A stretch of DNA of 64,000 nucleotides from Cytospora piceicola (GCA_023375675.1 JALQBC010000001.1:310001-374000); one strand, 5' to 3'. Counted from the stretch's first letter, positions 1 to 12,318 are shown. Notes: generated by a model from the letters alone, not told the origin. A program made the numbers and translations.

Positions 1-51
1 GATTATCACGCAGCAAGCTGATTAGTATGGTTCACTACCATGTGCGTAAAG

Positions 52-962
52 GCAGCTCCTCACCCACACCGTCGGTCTCGGATACGTCAGCACAGACCCC
101 GACCTGAGAAGGTGGGCCAAGCACATAGGGCGTAACGCCTTGGACCTCCAGGACACCCTCGAGAACTACACCTTGCCGCTGAAGTTCACACCCGGACAGG
201 GGTGGTACTACGGCACCGGGCTGGACTGGGCGGGGCAGGTCGTCGAGAAGGTCACCGGGCGGGCGCTCGGGGAGCACATGGCTGAACACCTGTTCCAGCC
301 CTTGGGGATGGCCGACACGGGCTTCCGGAGGGACACCCTGCTGCCGCGCGTTGGGGACAGGACGGTGCCGACTTCACGCCGCGATGCGGGCACGGGCGAG
401 CTCGTTTCTGGCAATGAGCCCTTCTCCACGCCTGCCAATCCGAGAATTCATAGCGGTGGTGCTGGGTTGCATACTACGGCGGTCGACCATGCGAGGTTGC
501 TGCAGGCTTTGTTGCAGTCGCTGGCCGGCGGCGACGGCGCTATACTGAAGAAGGAGACGGTGGAAGAAATGTTCCGGCCGCAACTGACGGATGTGCAGAA
601 GCAGTGGCTGAGGTTCGTGACGGGCTTGTTCCGCGAAAGTTTTGTGCCCGACTTTGAGAAGGGTATGCCTGTGGACTATGGTATCAGTGGTCTCATCAAC
701 ATGGAGGATGAACCTGGAAAGAGAAGGAAGGGGAGCATGATGTGGTCAGGGATGTACAATGGACATTGGGTAAGTAGCGAGCTCTCAGCTTAATGTTTCT
801 GACTTGATGCTAACGGTGATGGAGTTCGTCGACCCTGAGTCTGGCATAGGGGCTACTTTCATCACCAATATTCTGCCTCACGCAGACGCCGCGGCCAACA
901 GGGTATGGGATGCGCTGGAGCGCGGCGTGTACACTGATCTTCTTCCGTCTATCGGTCGTTGA
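52..962 (+). CDS. Beta-lactamase-family serine hydrolase (class C / penicillin-binding fold), 5' partial
   Basis: This is the C-terminal part of a beta-lactamase-like serine hydrolase (esterase or peptidase type), cut by the left window edge. Exons: an acceptor near 50-51 (branch-like gctgatt at about 17-23), exon 52-769, intron 770-824 (GTAAGT...TAG-like branch gctaac...GAG), exon 825-962 ending in TGA. Visible family blocks are LLTHTVGLGY near the start (the usual LLTHTSGL block), YGTGLDWAG (the Tyr loop equivalent to YxN), and HSGGAGL (the HxG/KTG equivalent). The SxxK nucleophile block must lie upstream of the window. The last exon gives an ordinary C-terminal helix (IGATFITNILP...). Substrate cannot be told; fungal relatives include LovD-like acyltransferases and esterases. 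The reading frame is open, so nothing suggests a pseudogene. Confidence 0.82.
770..824 (+). other. Phase-0 intron of the serine hydrolase
   Basis: Donor GTAAGT follows the Trp codon at 767-769. The branch-like gctaac is at 809-814 and the acceptor AG at 823-824. Removal joins the main reading frame to a further 45 codons; without it the frame stops at 791-793. Confidence 0.8.
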
Positions 963-1647
963 TGACTACTTTCTTTTCAGTCAAGTTATCTTTTGGAATG
1001 GACTTTACGGAGATAAATGAACAAGATTACTCAGCTTTGGTTTATTTATATACTTTACATACTTAGTGATTGAGTATGTAAGAAATTGTAGGTGTATAAC
1101 TATTAGTATCGAGCCATTCTCCAGCAAATTTTCTACGAGGTACAGCTGTAGTACAACTTGTCATCACATATAATAGGTAGGTGGATGGCTACTGACTGAC
1201 CTGTACACGCCAATGGTTCCTTTATGACCATAAACCAGGAGGCCGAGTGAGGGGGATACACTACTTTCTTTTATGGCGGTCTGCCCATCATGTCGCATAT
1301 TGCACAGCATCTCATGTCTAGGTACTTGCACTCAGCATTGACCTAAATCCATGATTAATTAGTATCTTCATTTGGCTATACAATATGTGTCCATCTAATC
1401 ATGAGGTCAAGTTATACGGAACACACAAGTGTTTCCGTCAACTAGACTCATGTCTCTTGCACGGAGTCTATAGATTTCGGCCGTGACATCTTTACTCCAT
1501 CTTTGTGCCAGCAAATAATCCATCGCTTCGTAACGGCTATCATAAGGCGATAAATTTTATACCAATAATAACACATGACCATTGCACCAACGGCTCGAGA
1601 GAAACACAGCATCCATATTATTGACCCTTCTAAAGCACGCTCGCTCA
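963..1647. other. Convergent intergenic spacer
   Basis: About 690 bp between the 3' ends of the serine hydrolase and the GT25 gene. It is AT-rich with no coding frame I would defend. It presumably holds both 3' UTRs. Confidence 0.6.
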
Positions 1648-2853
1648 TCAAAACTGACTCTCCATCTCCGTCCCCATGATCATATTCCGGATGTTATTCC
1701 TCGCGCTCCACATGATATTCTCCGTCGTCCCCTTCTCGCGGAACGCGTCCCCGCCCACGTCCTGGATGTCGCTGTCCCCGGCGACCGGGCCCCTGGCCTT
1801 GTGGTGGAAGAAGACGGGCGGCGTGACGCTGACGCACCTCGTGTCCAGGCCGCGGTCGCCCCCGGCGCCCTCGCCCTCGCCCGCGGCCGCCACGCTCCGG
1901 CGGCACAGCCCCGCCAGCGCGTTGTCGTACGCGCCCAGCAGGTGGTCCACCGACAGGTCGAAGAGGAGCTTCCGGGCGCCCTGCTGCGACACGGCGTACG
2001 CGAAGGTGCATATGGGCGCGGCCGAGATGTGCACCCACCGGGTGTGCGGGTGGGCCTGGAAGTCCTGGAAGCCCGTGGTCTTGTCCGGGGGCGGGACCGT
2101 GAGGTCGTTCTCGATCACGTACTTCTTCTTCATGTACTGTACGCCCGGGTGGTCGTCCGGCTTGTCCTTGTTCTCATCGAGGGTCTCGGGGAAGGGCTCG
2201 CCACAGTGGCCAATCCAGAGGACATCCCAGCCGTCGCCGTATGGCGAGTGGGGGTTCGGCTCGTTGCTGTCCAGCAGCATGCGAGATCCCCTGGCGACGT
2301 CTTCGAGCTGAGAACGCAGCCGGACGTCCCAGTCCATATCGTCCTCCATGATCAGGGCCGACTCAAGGTCTTCGTCGACGATCCGTCGGATGGCATTCAT
2401 GTGTCCCCTCCAGCTTCCGAGGTTGGTCTCCATCAACATATCCCTGTTCACGCCAATCGGGAGAGCCTTGTCAGGGATCGTCTCCCCCCTGACTCCGTCG
2501 ACAAAGTCCACGTGGAAGCCTGTCAGGGCCGCAGTGAGCGTGAGTGCATCACGCTTGTCGGTGCGCTCCGGCAGGCCGACAACGAAGATCTTCGAAAAAC
2601 CTAGAGTGTCGTTGGTGACACGGTTGATGTCAGGGTTTGACCGGCCCTTGAACTCCTTGCCATAGAGTTTCTCTGTAAAGGGTATAGGTAGAGGCTCTTC
2701 TGTCTCGGGTGGTATCACTGGTGTGTCGGAAGTTGTGAAGTCGCCGGTTTTGACCCAGTATAGGACTGTAACCGTGACGAAGGCTGCTACAGCTATGAAG
2801 ATTTGACGGAATCGTGGAGGCACATTGGCGAAAGATTGGCTAAGGAAATCCAT
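1648..2853 (-). CDS. Glycosyltransferase family 25 protein (type II membrane)
   Basis: Single-exon gene of 401 residues. Residues about 17-34 (IFIAVAAFVTVTVLYW) form one membrane anchor after a short cytoplasmic tail, as in Golgi type II enzymes. The catalytic part follows: SKIFVVGLPERTDKRDAL is the GT25 opening block for the nucleotide-sugar site, WRGHMNAIRRIV and ALIMEDDMDWD carry the acidic metal-binding motif, and VSQQGARKLL and PPVFFHHKARG...DSDI are typical of the fungal members. GT25 enzymes (LPS galactosyltransferase/COLGALT relatives) transfer Gal or Glc; the fungal substrate is not known to me. The ATG at 2853 is preceded by a plausible leader. The C-terminal third is markedly more GC-rich, but the frame stays intact. 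A long antisense frame on the plus strand is a shadow. Confidence 0.86.
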   Translation of the reverse strand: MDFLSQSFANVPPRFRQIFIAVAAFVTVTVLYWVKTGDFTTSDTPVIPPETEEPLPIPFTEKLYGKEFKGRSNPDINRVTNDTLGFSKIFVVGLPERTDKRDALTLTAALTGFHVDFVDGVRGETIPDKALPIGVNRDMLMETNLGSWRGHMNAIRRIVDEDLESALIMEDDMDWDVRLRSQLEDVARGSRMLLDSNEPNPHSPYGDGWDVLWIGHCGEPFPETLDENKDKPDDHPGVQYMKKKYVIENDLTVPPPDKTTGFQDFQAHPHTRWVHISAAPICTFAYAVSQQGARKLLFDLSVDHLLGAYDNALAGLCRRSVAAAGEGEGAGGDRGLDTRCVSVTPPVFFHHKARGPVAGDSDIQDVGGDAFREKGTTENIMWSARNNIRNMIMGTEMESQF

Positions 2854-4227
2854 CTTCGAGAAGAGAAGTCAAGGGCGATAACCCGTGGAACAAGAGGACG
2901 CGAAAATATGCGATTATTCAAGAAATACTCTCACGTTACTTTCAATGTTAACAATATTTGACCGTGATAGTGGTGAATTATGAAAATGAGAGTAGCGACA
3001 AGAATTTTGAGCCAACATTGCTCATGCTCGGTACAGGAGACATCTGGACCCTCAGCAAGCCAATCCAGACGCATGATCAGGCGCCCCATGGGGCACGACT
3101 CATGCCGCAGAGATACAGCTGGGGGAGGGGTGGGTACGGATTGTATCCAAGCCGACCAACAATCGCGGTGCTGAATCTGAATGGGTGAGCGATCAGTTGT
3201 GTGGTCGATCTCAAGGTACATACACATGTAACAGCATGGCCAAGTGGATGGCGGCCAGCATTGGTGCAGATTAAAGCCGCAGGATCGGCTGCATAAGACC
3301 TGAAGTGCCTCACGTCAGCTGAATGGGAAATGAGGTCTCCTGTCTGCCTGCTTACCAAAATTTGTTGCTCATGTTCTCAGTTAGGGTGAAGAACAGTGAC
3401 GAGGTAACAGTTTTTTATAAGATAATCAGACCGTATCTCGTGATATGTTGATCACTTTTGGACTGAGATACATATTGTAGCAAACACCGAACCAACTTGT
3501 CTCCTCCGCGATGGTACTTAAACGACATTACCCAAGTGGTCCATGGGAAGCCACATGTCCAAGTACATCGGTACTAGCCCTTCATCTACGTATGTACATA
3601 TGCAGGGGAGCGATTCACCAACCACCCCCTTACAGAAACGCACCCGGTCCTTGAGTGTATTTTGAATGTTGTTGCCCTTTCGAAATGACATGATCATGGG
3701 CACGTATCAGTAGTATCAACTTTTATTTTTACTGAGCAAATGACACATCCAATAGTATCACCTTCTGAAACCATGAAACTTTCAATATTCACTTGTCCTC
3801 CCGGTGGCCGCTGTGGCGGTCCCCCATGGCCGACCGGGGGAGGGAACCCATGTTCTGCCTATGCCCGCGCCGCTGAGATCAACGATGGTTTCGAGTTGCA
3901 AGCGAGGTACTGGAGCCTCAGTATACATGTAGATGGATAGGTACCTAGTCCACAAAATGAAGCTCTTGGTGGGTGTCATTCAGATATTTGGGGGCGTTGT
4001 TTCAAGGAAACTCGGCTGAAGTACATATTACGGTGTAGACATAATTAAGCGCTAGAAACAATAGATCCAACCCTGTTATATTCATAGATCCTTCAGGATG
4101 CCGTTGTCCAGGGGGGGAGGGTTGCCTATGTGTGCCTTATTGTCCCACGCGCAGTCGCTCTCAAAAAATACTCGGCTCTACCATCATTCCCTCTCAGAGC
4201 TCGCCGTGAGGTCGACCACCTGCCATC
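2854..4227. other. Intergenic region between divergent genes
   Basis: 1.4 kb separating the GT25 gene (minus) from the membrane-protein gene (plus), so it should contain both promoters. I see only short unsupported frames and a CCTAG motif at 3941-3950. No RNA gene or element is recognisable. Confidence 0.6.
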
Positions 4228-5400
4228 ATGTTTTCATTCACATTCATTTTCCTGACCTTGGCGCTTTGGCCCGTCGTCACTCATCAGGCGAGCTTCTCCA
4301 GCCCGAACTATATGGCTGCCTACGGTCCTGGTGCTTATGAGAGCAACGTTGTCTGGTATGTTGGCAAAACCAAGGAGGTTGTCTACGATATCAGTGACAT
4401 GAACGGGTTGAGCAACTACACCATAGCTTTGTGGCAACAAAGTCTATATGAGCAAAGTGCGAATCTGGGCTCGGCAATCGAAAGTAAGTGGCTATTTGAT
4501 GTCTATGTATCTTATTTCGGAGCCCTGGGAGATCTACGTGAATGTGGATCGACGACTACCTTCAGAGGCAGGTGAACTGATCATGAATCCCACATCTAGC
4601 CATCACTCTTCCTGACGTGCGTGACTCTTTCAACTGGACCGTACAGCTGTACGAGTTCGATCTCTCCATATCCAATGTCTTCTTTCTCTGGCTCTTCAAC
4701 GGTTCGGAATCAAATCAAGGTGACACGAGTGTCTGGAGTCTCACCTCGGCGTACTTCAACATTAGCAACGAGGATCAAAAGGATGTGTCGAGATCCTCCA
4801 CTTCGGCCTTGTCGAGATCCTCCACTTCGGCCTTGTCGTCATCCGCGACTTCAATGTTCGCGTCGCCTGCAACGAGTTTGATCAAAGCCACATCCACTCC
4901 CGTGGCCGGAGACCCAAGCCCCTCTTCATCCGCATCTACCGGTGGAGGAAGTGGAATCTCGACTGGGGCAGGGATCGGTATTGGCGTCGGTGTCGGCCTT
5001 GCTGCGATATCAGCAATTGCGTGTGTCGGCCTTATCGTCTGGTACAAGCGAAGAAAAGCAAAGTCAGGTGAGTGAAATCAGGGACTGGGCGAGGCTCGCC
5101 AGCCAGTTACTTCCGGATAGCAACGCTCACACGAAGCCACTAGGTGGGTACACAGCGTCCTCCTCGTCAAAGGATGTGGTGCCAGAGAGCCTCGCCAGCC
5201 AGCTACATCCGAATATCAACGCTTACACGAAGCCACTAGATGGGTATACAGCGTTCTCCTCGTCAAATGATGCAGTGCCAGGATACGGCCCAAGTCCAGA
5301 TTTCCAGTACGGCAAGTCAGTAAATGAAGGAACCCCAGCTGAGCTCAATGCGGGAGATTTACTGTTTGAGATGGATGCAGATGGGACGGCCAGGCGGTGA
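4228..5400 (+). CDS. Fungal type I membrane protein with Ser/Thr-rich stalk
   Basis: Exons 4228-4483, 4600-5067 and 5144-5400 (about 326 residues). Introns are GTAAGT...TAG (phase 1) and GTGAGT...TAG (phase 1). The signal peptide is residues 1-20 (MFSFTFIFLTLALWPVVTHQ). Next comes an extracellular beta-rich domain with N-glycosylation sequons (NYT, NWT, NGS, NIS). A Ser/Thr-rich stalk with a twice-repeated SRSSTSAL follows, then a Gly-rich membrane helix (GIGIGVGVGLAAISAIACVGLIVW) with a KRRK stop-transfer signal and a cytoplasmic tail. The architecture is common in Pezizomycotina surface proteins of unknown function, some treated as wall sensors; I cannot assign a role. The tail exon lies in a tandem duplication (see 5091-5280) that offers a second in-frame acceptor at 5238-5239. 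The AATAAA at 5508-5513 could be the poly(A) signal. Confidence 0.78.
5091..5280 (+). repeat. Two-copy tandem repeat, period 96 bp, spanning a splice acceptor
   Basis: Unit 1 is 5091-5184 and unit 2 is 5187-5280, with 12 mismatches in 94 aligned bases by my count (about 87% identity). Each unit carries CACTAG followed by TGGGTA, so each contains a possible 3' splice site, at 5142-5143 and 5238-5239. The period is divisible by 3. Confidence 0.9.
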
Positions 5401-7722
5401 CATGGGTCTGGTCTGCCAAAGTCATTATGAACGTGGAATTCCCTAGGTACATATGTTGCATTTGTACACAGAAACCCTCAGTACTTACTGTATTATATAA
5501 CCCCTTTAATAAATACTCAAATTATTGGATGAAGTCGGAGGATAGCATTTTATCTACCAAGCGCTATAGAAATAGCAATACGCCTGTCCCAATATTTATG
5601 ATACGCATAGCTACAACAGTAACAGTTCAATGCTTGCAACATATTCCTGACCATTTCATATAGTCGCAATGGGTTATGAGGGGCCAAATTAGTGAGTCGG
5701 GAGTTATACTTGAAAGATCTGTATCTGGTTATTTCTTTGATGTATATCTTGATATGTAGCTGGAACAATATCGAATTATGTTATAATTTTCGAACTAGGC
5801 ATATGTACGTACCTATTGTGTAGTGACTGGGCACAAGTAATATCATATAAAATCTAGCTACAAGCTTAAGTACTTGAGTACTTTTGATGTAGAGAGCATA
5901 TGCCATCCCGGTTCATATCTGTAGCGTCTTGGAAACCTCCAGAGGGAGACATGACCATCCGATGGCTAGAACCAGCATTAGTTCGACCGAACTCGTACTC
6001 CTGGGGGACAGAATTCCAGATATAGGAAACCAATATACAACACAGAAGTCAGGACGGTGAAAGAAAAGTACAGGCTGTTTGGTGCATTTAGGAAGCCAGT
6101 TGCTCACGGGAGTAGACTGAGACAAATATCACACTCGAAGCTTCCCGTTCCGCAAAGGCATAGTAGCATCATATCACAGCAAGAGACCAGGCCTCACCGC
6201 CTCGTGAACCAGTATATGTATAATTACGTCCAATGTATTGAATTATCAAATACCAAAGGGCTCTAGGGAGGCCCCCAACACACACGAGCAAACACAAACA
6301 AACAAACTGCGCCGCACCGTTTAAAACTAGCGCCGGGCCCCGTGCTATTTCTCTGAGTGCGTGTCATGCTTTGCTGTATAGAAACCCATCACCACATTCG
6401 CCCATGACTAACAAAGTAATAGGAAAAGGGTGTATGAAAAGAGAAAGAGGCGACTGTGAGCCCCTGCAGGAACCATTAGATCAATTAGCTCGGGTGCTTT
6501 TTTCCAATTTCAGCACTGCCATCGCTCCTCCGCTATTGTCTTAACGTGCTGTGATGAGGCAGTCGACTGACTACGGTGTAGCTTGTAAACCATCATGGTT
6601 CACACAAGATTGGCCGGCCAGTCTGCATCAATTCCATCAAAGCGCATGTGCATTTGTTGGCAGCGACTCCAACTCCCGTCTCCAGCCCTGCTCACGATCC
6701 CAGCCAGTTCAACCCGTCATACCGCATGAGATCGAATAATCGGAGAAAAAGCAAAAGAGCTAGAGGAGGTATGTTCTATCGTGAAGGAGTGGGTCACCGG
6801 TCGGTCTCCAAGAAACAAAATAACAAAAAGAAACAGGTATATATGGGTATAAAGGAGTGTGTGGTATCGAAACAAATCTTCCGCTCCTAACCATCCAAAA
6901 CCAAAAAAATAATAAACGTCATCCATCGTGAGAAACAATCGGGAAAGCCGTATAATCTGTTCGATACGGCCGCTGCTGCGGGGTTCCACGGCCACGAGGA
7001 GAAACAAACGCCGTATGACGGTCAGGTGTAGGACGTTATCTCAGCCCAGGCCGCCAGCTATGCATATAGAAGTGTCGAAAATGGGAAAGCAAAATGCTGA
7101 ATGCCATGTATGCGGTATGGTTCGTGACGGGTCGCTGGAAGCTGACTGTTGTTTCCACCTCTGCGCTGTAGAGTCCTGCAAAGTGGACATAGGGAGCCAG
7201 AGCCACCTGCCTCCGGTTTTGGTGTTGGTATCGATGTAGTTATTTTGCTTGTTCCATGTCCCATGCGCCTGCAAGATGCTGGAAGGAAATAAATATGGGG
7301 TATAGGTATAGTTGTTGGTGTTTTTGCAAGTCGAATTAGAGCTGTAATACATGTGAGTGAGAGCCCGGAGCCTTCTCCGAATCACAGCCAATATCCGGGA
7401 GGCGCCCTTCTATGCGTGCATAAGAAAGGGCGCTTTGGTATTCGTGGTAGAGAGGGAGGTAGTTCCACGCCGTAGGAGGAACTTGACGTTGGATACCTGT
7501 GAGGTGTAGGAATCTGCCAAGTTCTCATCTGATTGGCTGTCCAAGCGTGGTCGGTGTAATGAGTTCAGTGTCCCACCAAGCCTTGCCTTGGTCTGAGATG
7601 ATCGTCGATGGTTTTGCCAGTACTGGGGTACAGGTCATATCCGTCCTGGCATCAGCTCGAGCTGAGTTATTGGAGGATTGGGAAAGTAGGCGGCGAGGGT
7701 TCCATGGCCATCTCGGGTCAAT
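5401..7722. other. Convergent intergenic region
   Basis: 2.3 kb between the 3' ends of the membrane-protein gene and cdc24. The first half is AT-rich. The part from about 6300 is mixed and probably contains cdc24 3' UTR. I found no conserved frame, RNA gene or transposon termini. Confidence 0.55.
5508..5513 (+). terminator. Possible poly(A) signal AATAAA
   Basis: Canonical hexamer about 108 bp past the TGA of the membrane-protein gene, in T/A-rich context. The position is typical, but there is no transcript evidence. Confidence 0.4.
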
Positions 7723-10700
7723 CTAAGCCATATCACCCACACAGAAGAGCTCTATCTCTCCCATGCCGCCACTGTACATTGTCCGAATGTTCTCGCGCCA
7801 GTCCGAGAACGCAATCTGTATGTCCTCGTCGCTCTCTATGTTGACGAAATCGCCGTCTTCATCACGGTATCGTAACCTCAGACTGCCCTTACTAATCCTG
7901 GAGTTGGTGAACCTCGAGAGCTTGGCGTCAATGCGATCGGTAAGACTCTGGTACGTGATGTTGAAGGCTGCCACAAGGGTGACATAATTTCCACTGTCGC
8001 AATTTATCTTGACCTTCAACTGGGAGAATGGCATGTCGTTCGAGGTGGGGCTGGCCAGGGTGTTGGAGCCGGGCACGGAAGCCGTGGAGTTATGGGATCC
8101 TGAAGACACTGTCCTTGATGAGTCGAGATTCAATGGAGCCGGCATTAGGCCTTGGTTAATGGGACCGGGGGTATGCTGACGATTGATGGGCTGAGCCGGG
8201 AACTGACCCATCTGACCACCTCCGCCTTGACTTTGCTGTTGGAGGCGATTCTGGACGCCTGGACTCTGGGTGTTAGCCCGGATCGGAAGTTCTTGCCTGG
8301 GACTGCCCGTGTGGCTCCTCGGGACACTGCCATCATGCGCTGGATACAGATGCGGAGGGATGCCGGGTACAGCTGGCACGCCTTGACTGCCTCCACGTTC
8401 GGTTCTCCTCACGGGTTGCTGTGGCTGGCCATTGATATCGGGAGTTGAATAAGACCTACTTCTTTGTTGTGCGGCGAGGGACTGAGTGGACATGGCTGGT
8501 AACGAGGGTCCACGTGGGTTGCGGCCACCGTAGGCATTCACTGGAGAGGGTCCGTCGCGGGATGGTGCGCGTGGCATCGCTGGGGCCGTGTACCTATTGT
8601 TGTCTTCCGACCAGCCGGTTGCTGGAAGTCCATTCCTGGGTTGAATATAACTGGCGCTGTGACCGAAGAAGCTAGAGGTCGTGCTGGTTCGCGATGAGGC
8701 AGGTGACTCGGCAACTGGCGAAAAGTAAGAATCCCCACCACGTGCTCCAGGAGATTGATGTGACTGCTGTCCGGTCTGTAAAGAAAGAGCCGTAGGGGGC
8801 TGTGGGAGAGGGAAGCTCGGTGGTGGCTGCCGGCGCACCATGCCAGCCAGCGACATGGAACTTTCCTGTGTCCCTGATCTCTGCCGCAGACTCGTGCTAG
8901 AACCTGTCCGAGGCATCGTACCTTGCATAGTAGAATAAGACGACGGTGGTCCGTGTAAGTCGTCGTCGTCCTCATCATGTTCGGCATATGGATTCACCAG
9001 ATCACTACCTTGTGCTTCCATCCACCTGAAATTCGCAGTTGCTGTGTCGGGGCTTACGGCACTTAGTGGCGTATTCTCCTTTCTCTGGTTATCCAAGCCA
9101 GCGGCCCATTTCTTCATCATTTCCTCATTCTGAAACTTGATGACGAAGTTCTCGACACCAGGGTCCCCTTTCCACCAGATCTGTACAGTGTAGGAACCTA
9201 GTAATGTCAGTCTGAGAAACGCAAGCTTTATAACGCGGTATTTGCAATAAAGGTTGGCCGTGTTGGCGAAAGGACGAGCTTACCAGGCTTCGAGAAACTC
9301 AGGACTTCGGTAACATTTGTCATGAATATACGTCCCTTGAGCTGCAACTTGTTGTTCTTGTTGCGAACTTTGGTAGGCAGTGTCGACTTCGTCTTGTCTT
9401 TTTTCTCCTTGCTCTTGTTTGGAGTGATCTCCTTGCAACATAGCAGAATGCATTCAAAGAGGTAGATCTCGTAGTCCCTCTCTTGATCAGTCTTGCCTGT
9501 GACCACCGTGTACATGCCGTGAAGGAGGAGCTTTCCGAAATGCTCAACCCGATGGTTCTTCCAGTCGTCTACTCGACCGACCAGTTCTTCTAATGCCTCG
9601 TCCAAGAGGTCGCGATCGACGGCTTCATTGGCTTTCTTCAGACAACGCTCTGCCGCATCAATACCAGCCCCTAGGTCTTCTTTGACTGCCTCGTCCTCAC
9701 TCTTCTTCCTCAGGTCCTACAAATCGTGTCAGTCATGAATAGAGTCAACAATCAGTTGCAGCACGAACCTTGAGAAGCAACGGGTATTTGACCAATCGCT
9801 GCATGGGCTTCAACAAGAATCCGTCCAAAGTGTTGAAGTCACAGGCCACTGGATGTTCAGCTGCCATGATCTTGTCGAAAACTTGGCTTGCGATCTGAGC
9901 TGCTTTCCGCTGGTTCGCAATAAAAGGCTGGTACGTTGTGTTGAATGAATCCTCATATGCGACGAATGGACTTCCCCATTCCTGTCTAGCCGGCGGCATA
10001 GAATTCGTGGTCTCGATGCGAATAAGGAAACGGCGTTGAAAGTCAAGAATGGAGTTGATGTTCAGGAAGATGGTGTGCGCGACGTCGCCACTGATAGCCC
10101 CCTTTTGCTCCAGCGTCCTCTTCAAATCGTGTAGATTTTCTAAATCTTGAACGTACTTTCGCTCGGTGTCGACAAGCTCGCGGATGATATGGTCACGGTA
10201 GCTCATTTTGGTCCCTGCAGCTCCGGCTGCGGCGTCAGCATCACCATAGGACGCTTGCGCTTGCTTCAGAAGACCCCTTTGCTGGGCAATATCGAGGACA
10301 AGGTTGATGACGATTAAAACCTGCGCGCCAGTTAGACCATGCCACCACAAGATAAATTTAACAACCACAGGCAAAGGTGGTCTTTCCCAAAAGGCAAGTG
10401 TGCGATGCTTCCCCCCCTTACCTTGCTAAATCCCGAGGTATCAGTTCCCAGCAAGTCCGCAACGATGAACATCTCGGAAGGCGGTATCTTCAGTTCTTTT
10501 GAACATCCTTGCACGAATTTGGCTATTGCCAGCTTCCCCTTTTTCGCATCTGTAGCATTGGGCACGTCGACGATGAGGGGGTCATCGGGATCCGTCGCAT
10601 TGTAGATGGCCAGGAGGGGCAGTCCTGTCCTCAGTAAACCCCAAAGGCCTTCGACTGGTCCACCGGCGTCTCCACTCTCTTGCTCTCTTTGCTCGAGCTG

Positions 10701-11027
10701 ATCCATGTAGTCTTCGAATCCGGGAACGAGAGCCAAACGGTTCCGAATGGCAACGCATATTTGATATAGTGACCGGGAGGCGTCTGCCTTTTGATTGATG
10801 ATATTGGTGGTGGCGACAACCTGGCCGCCCGGGGGTGGAGAGATGATCGTGCTTGCATTTGCAAGGGATCCCAAGCTAGAGGTTGAAGGGTAAACCGTGG
10901 AGCCTGATAGCTGGCTTGCCCTCGGCGTGCTGCTCATGCTCATGTTCGCTAATCTCGCGACGCCGTCAGTCGAGTGTTGGAAGACGGGAGCCGTGTTCGT
11001 CCTTAGTAGAGGAGCATGTGATGCCAT
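7723..11027 (-). CDS. cdc24: Cdc24, guanine nucleotide exchange factor for Cdc42
   Basis: Minus-strand gene with four exons, 11027-10422, 10320-9769, 9716-9284 and 9197-7723, giving 1021 residues in frame. Domains in order: a Cdc24-type calponin-homology-like region (about 85-225, including the FSK|VLIVINLVLD junction), a DH/RhoGEF domain (about 245-410, with ELVDTERKYVQDL and LLKPMQRLVKYPLLLK), a split PH domain (about 440-600, CILLCCKEITPNK to VENFVIKFQNEE), a long Ser/Pro/Gln-rich linker, and a C-terminal PB1 domain (about 925-1021, LKVKINCDSGNYVTL and the acidic FVNIESDEDIQIAF face). This is the full Cdc24 layout. Cdc24 loads GTP on Cdc42 at sites of polarised growth; PB1 docks the Bem1 scaffold, linking GEF, PAK kinase and NADPH oxidase regulation in filamentous fungi. 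Intron phases 0, 0 and 1 all match. Confidence 0.95.
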
Positions 11028-12159
11028 AACAACCTACTCCATTAACGTGATTTATTTGTAATATGTTGACTCGACGCTCGCGGTCTTGCGACTTGGGGAA
11101 AGCGAGACCCGCAAGTTGGAAAGTCGACGAGGGTGAGGGTGGTAGGAAGGGATGGCGGTGAATGGCGAGACAGTGAAGACGATGCCGCTGGCTTGTGATC
11201 GCTGTTTGATGTCTCGACGGCGGCTTCGATGTCGAAAGAGTGAGGGGCCGAACCGTTGGTGGTCGAGTAAAGGGATGAAGTCGATGAATGGAGCAGCAGC
11301 AGCAGTAGTAGTGGGACAGGTACGGGAGTCCGTGAGCAATGGCTCGTAGCGACGCGGGGTCCAAGCTGAGTCAGTTGGTTAGGAGGGGAGGCGAGTGTTT
11401 TGAGGGTCGAAAGTGTCTGGGTATGATCGATCGTGAAGGTCGTTGGGTTGATTTAGTTGGGGTTCGGAGATTCGAGAACCGAGATTCGGTGAAACTGTGG
11501 CAAGTGGATGGATTGATCTGGCGGGGACCCGAAGTGTGTGCCCTCTCTTGTTATGCGTCTCTTTTGATGAGCAAAGGTCAACGAGATGGATCCAGGGTCC
11601 TTCCGTCTCGTTGGGTGGAACCGCTCGTGTCAGTCACTAATGTGAAATCGGGCGGCGTGAAGTCGCGATTTCCTTCCAAATGAGAAGGCGCCCAGTCGTC
11701 CTGATCTTGTGATTTGTCTTTCGCGTCTGAGGTCAGAATGGGAGGGGTTTCGAGGGGCAGGTTTTGGGGGTATGGAATCGACTTTGAAACAGGTCGTCGT
11801 GAGAGCGGCCGTTCTCGGCGGACAAATGTCGATTGTTTGATTGAATGATTGATTGTTGGCTTTTGGTGGCGTCAATCGAGAGACCGGCTCAGTTGGCGAG
11901 AGGGAAGGGAGTCTGTTTCTCGCCTTTCTCGTCTGTGCCCAGAAGTTGCCTTACGGTGTAAGGATTACTTAAGTTGGGTGAGATGGGCATTCGTCGGCAG
12001 AAGGAAGAAGTGGAAGAAGGAATCGAAGTCGGAGGTTGAGTCCTTTGCTGCACTGGGAACTGCAAGGGGAGCAGGGGGGGGATCAGGCGAGCAGGGGATG
12101 GATTGGTCTCTCGAAGGCGCGCCAGGTGGGCGAGACCGAATGAAAGCACCCGAGCACCA

Positions 12160-12192
12160 AGCAGTAGCAGCAGTAGCAGCAGTAGCAGCAGC
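12160..12192 (+). repeat. AGC/AGT trinucleotide tract
   Basis: Run of GCAGTAGCAGCAGTAGCAGC-type units in the cdc24 upstream region, outside any gene I can support. Confidence 0.8.
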
Positions 12193-12273
12193 AATGGTTC
12201 TGCACGCGGTATCACTGGGTGGATGCGTGGGTGGGTCAGCCGGTGTGGTCACAGTGGTGTGGGTGACCCGGGG

Positions 12274-12318
12274 GGTGTGTGTGGGTGTGTGTGGGTGTGT
12301 GTGAGTGTGTGTGTGTGT
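12274..12318 (+). repeat. Imperfect GT microsatellite
   Basis: Tract of GTGTGTGTGG units ending in (GT)n, intergenic, with alternating purine-pyrimidine (Z-DNA-prone) sequence. Confidence 0.85.

Noticed and set aside
1582..2604. 340-codon plus-strand open frame
   Set aside because: It lies antisense to the GT25 gene, is Arg/Val/His-rich from GC-rich complementary codons, and has no domain.
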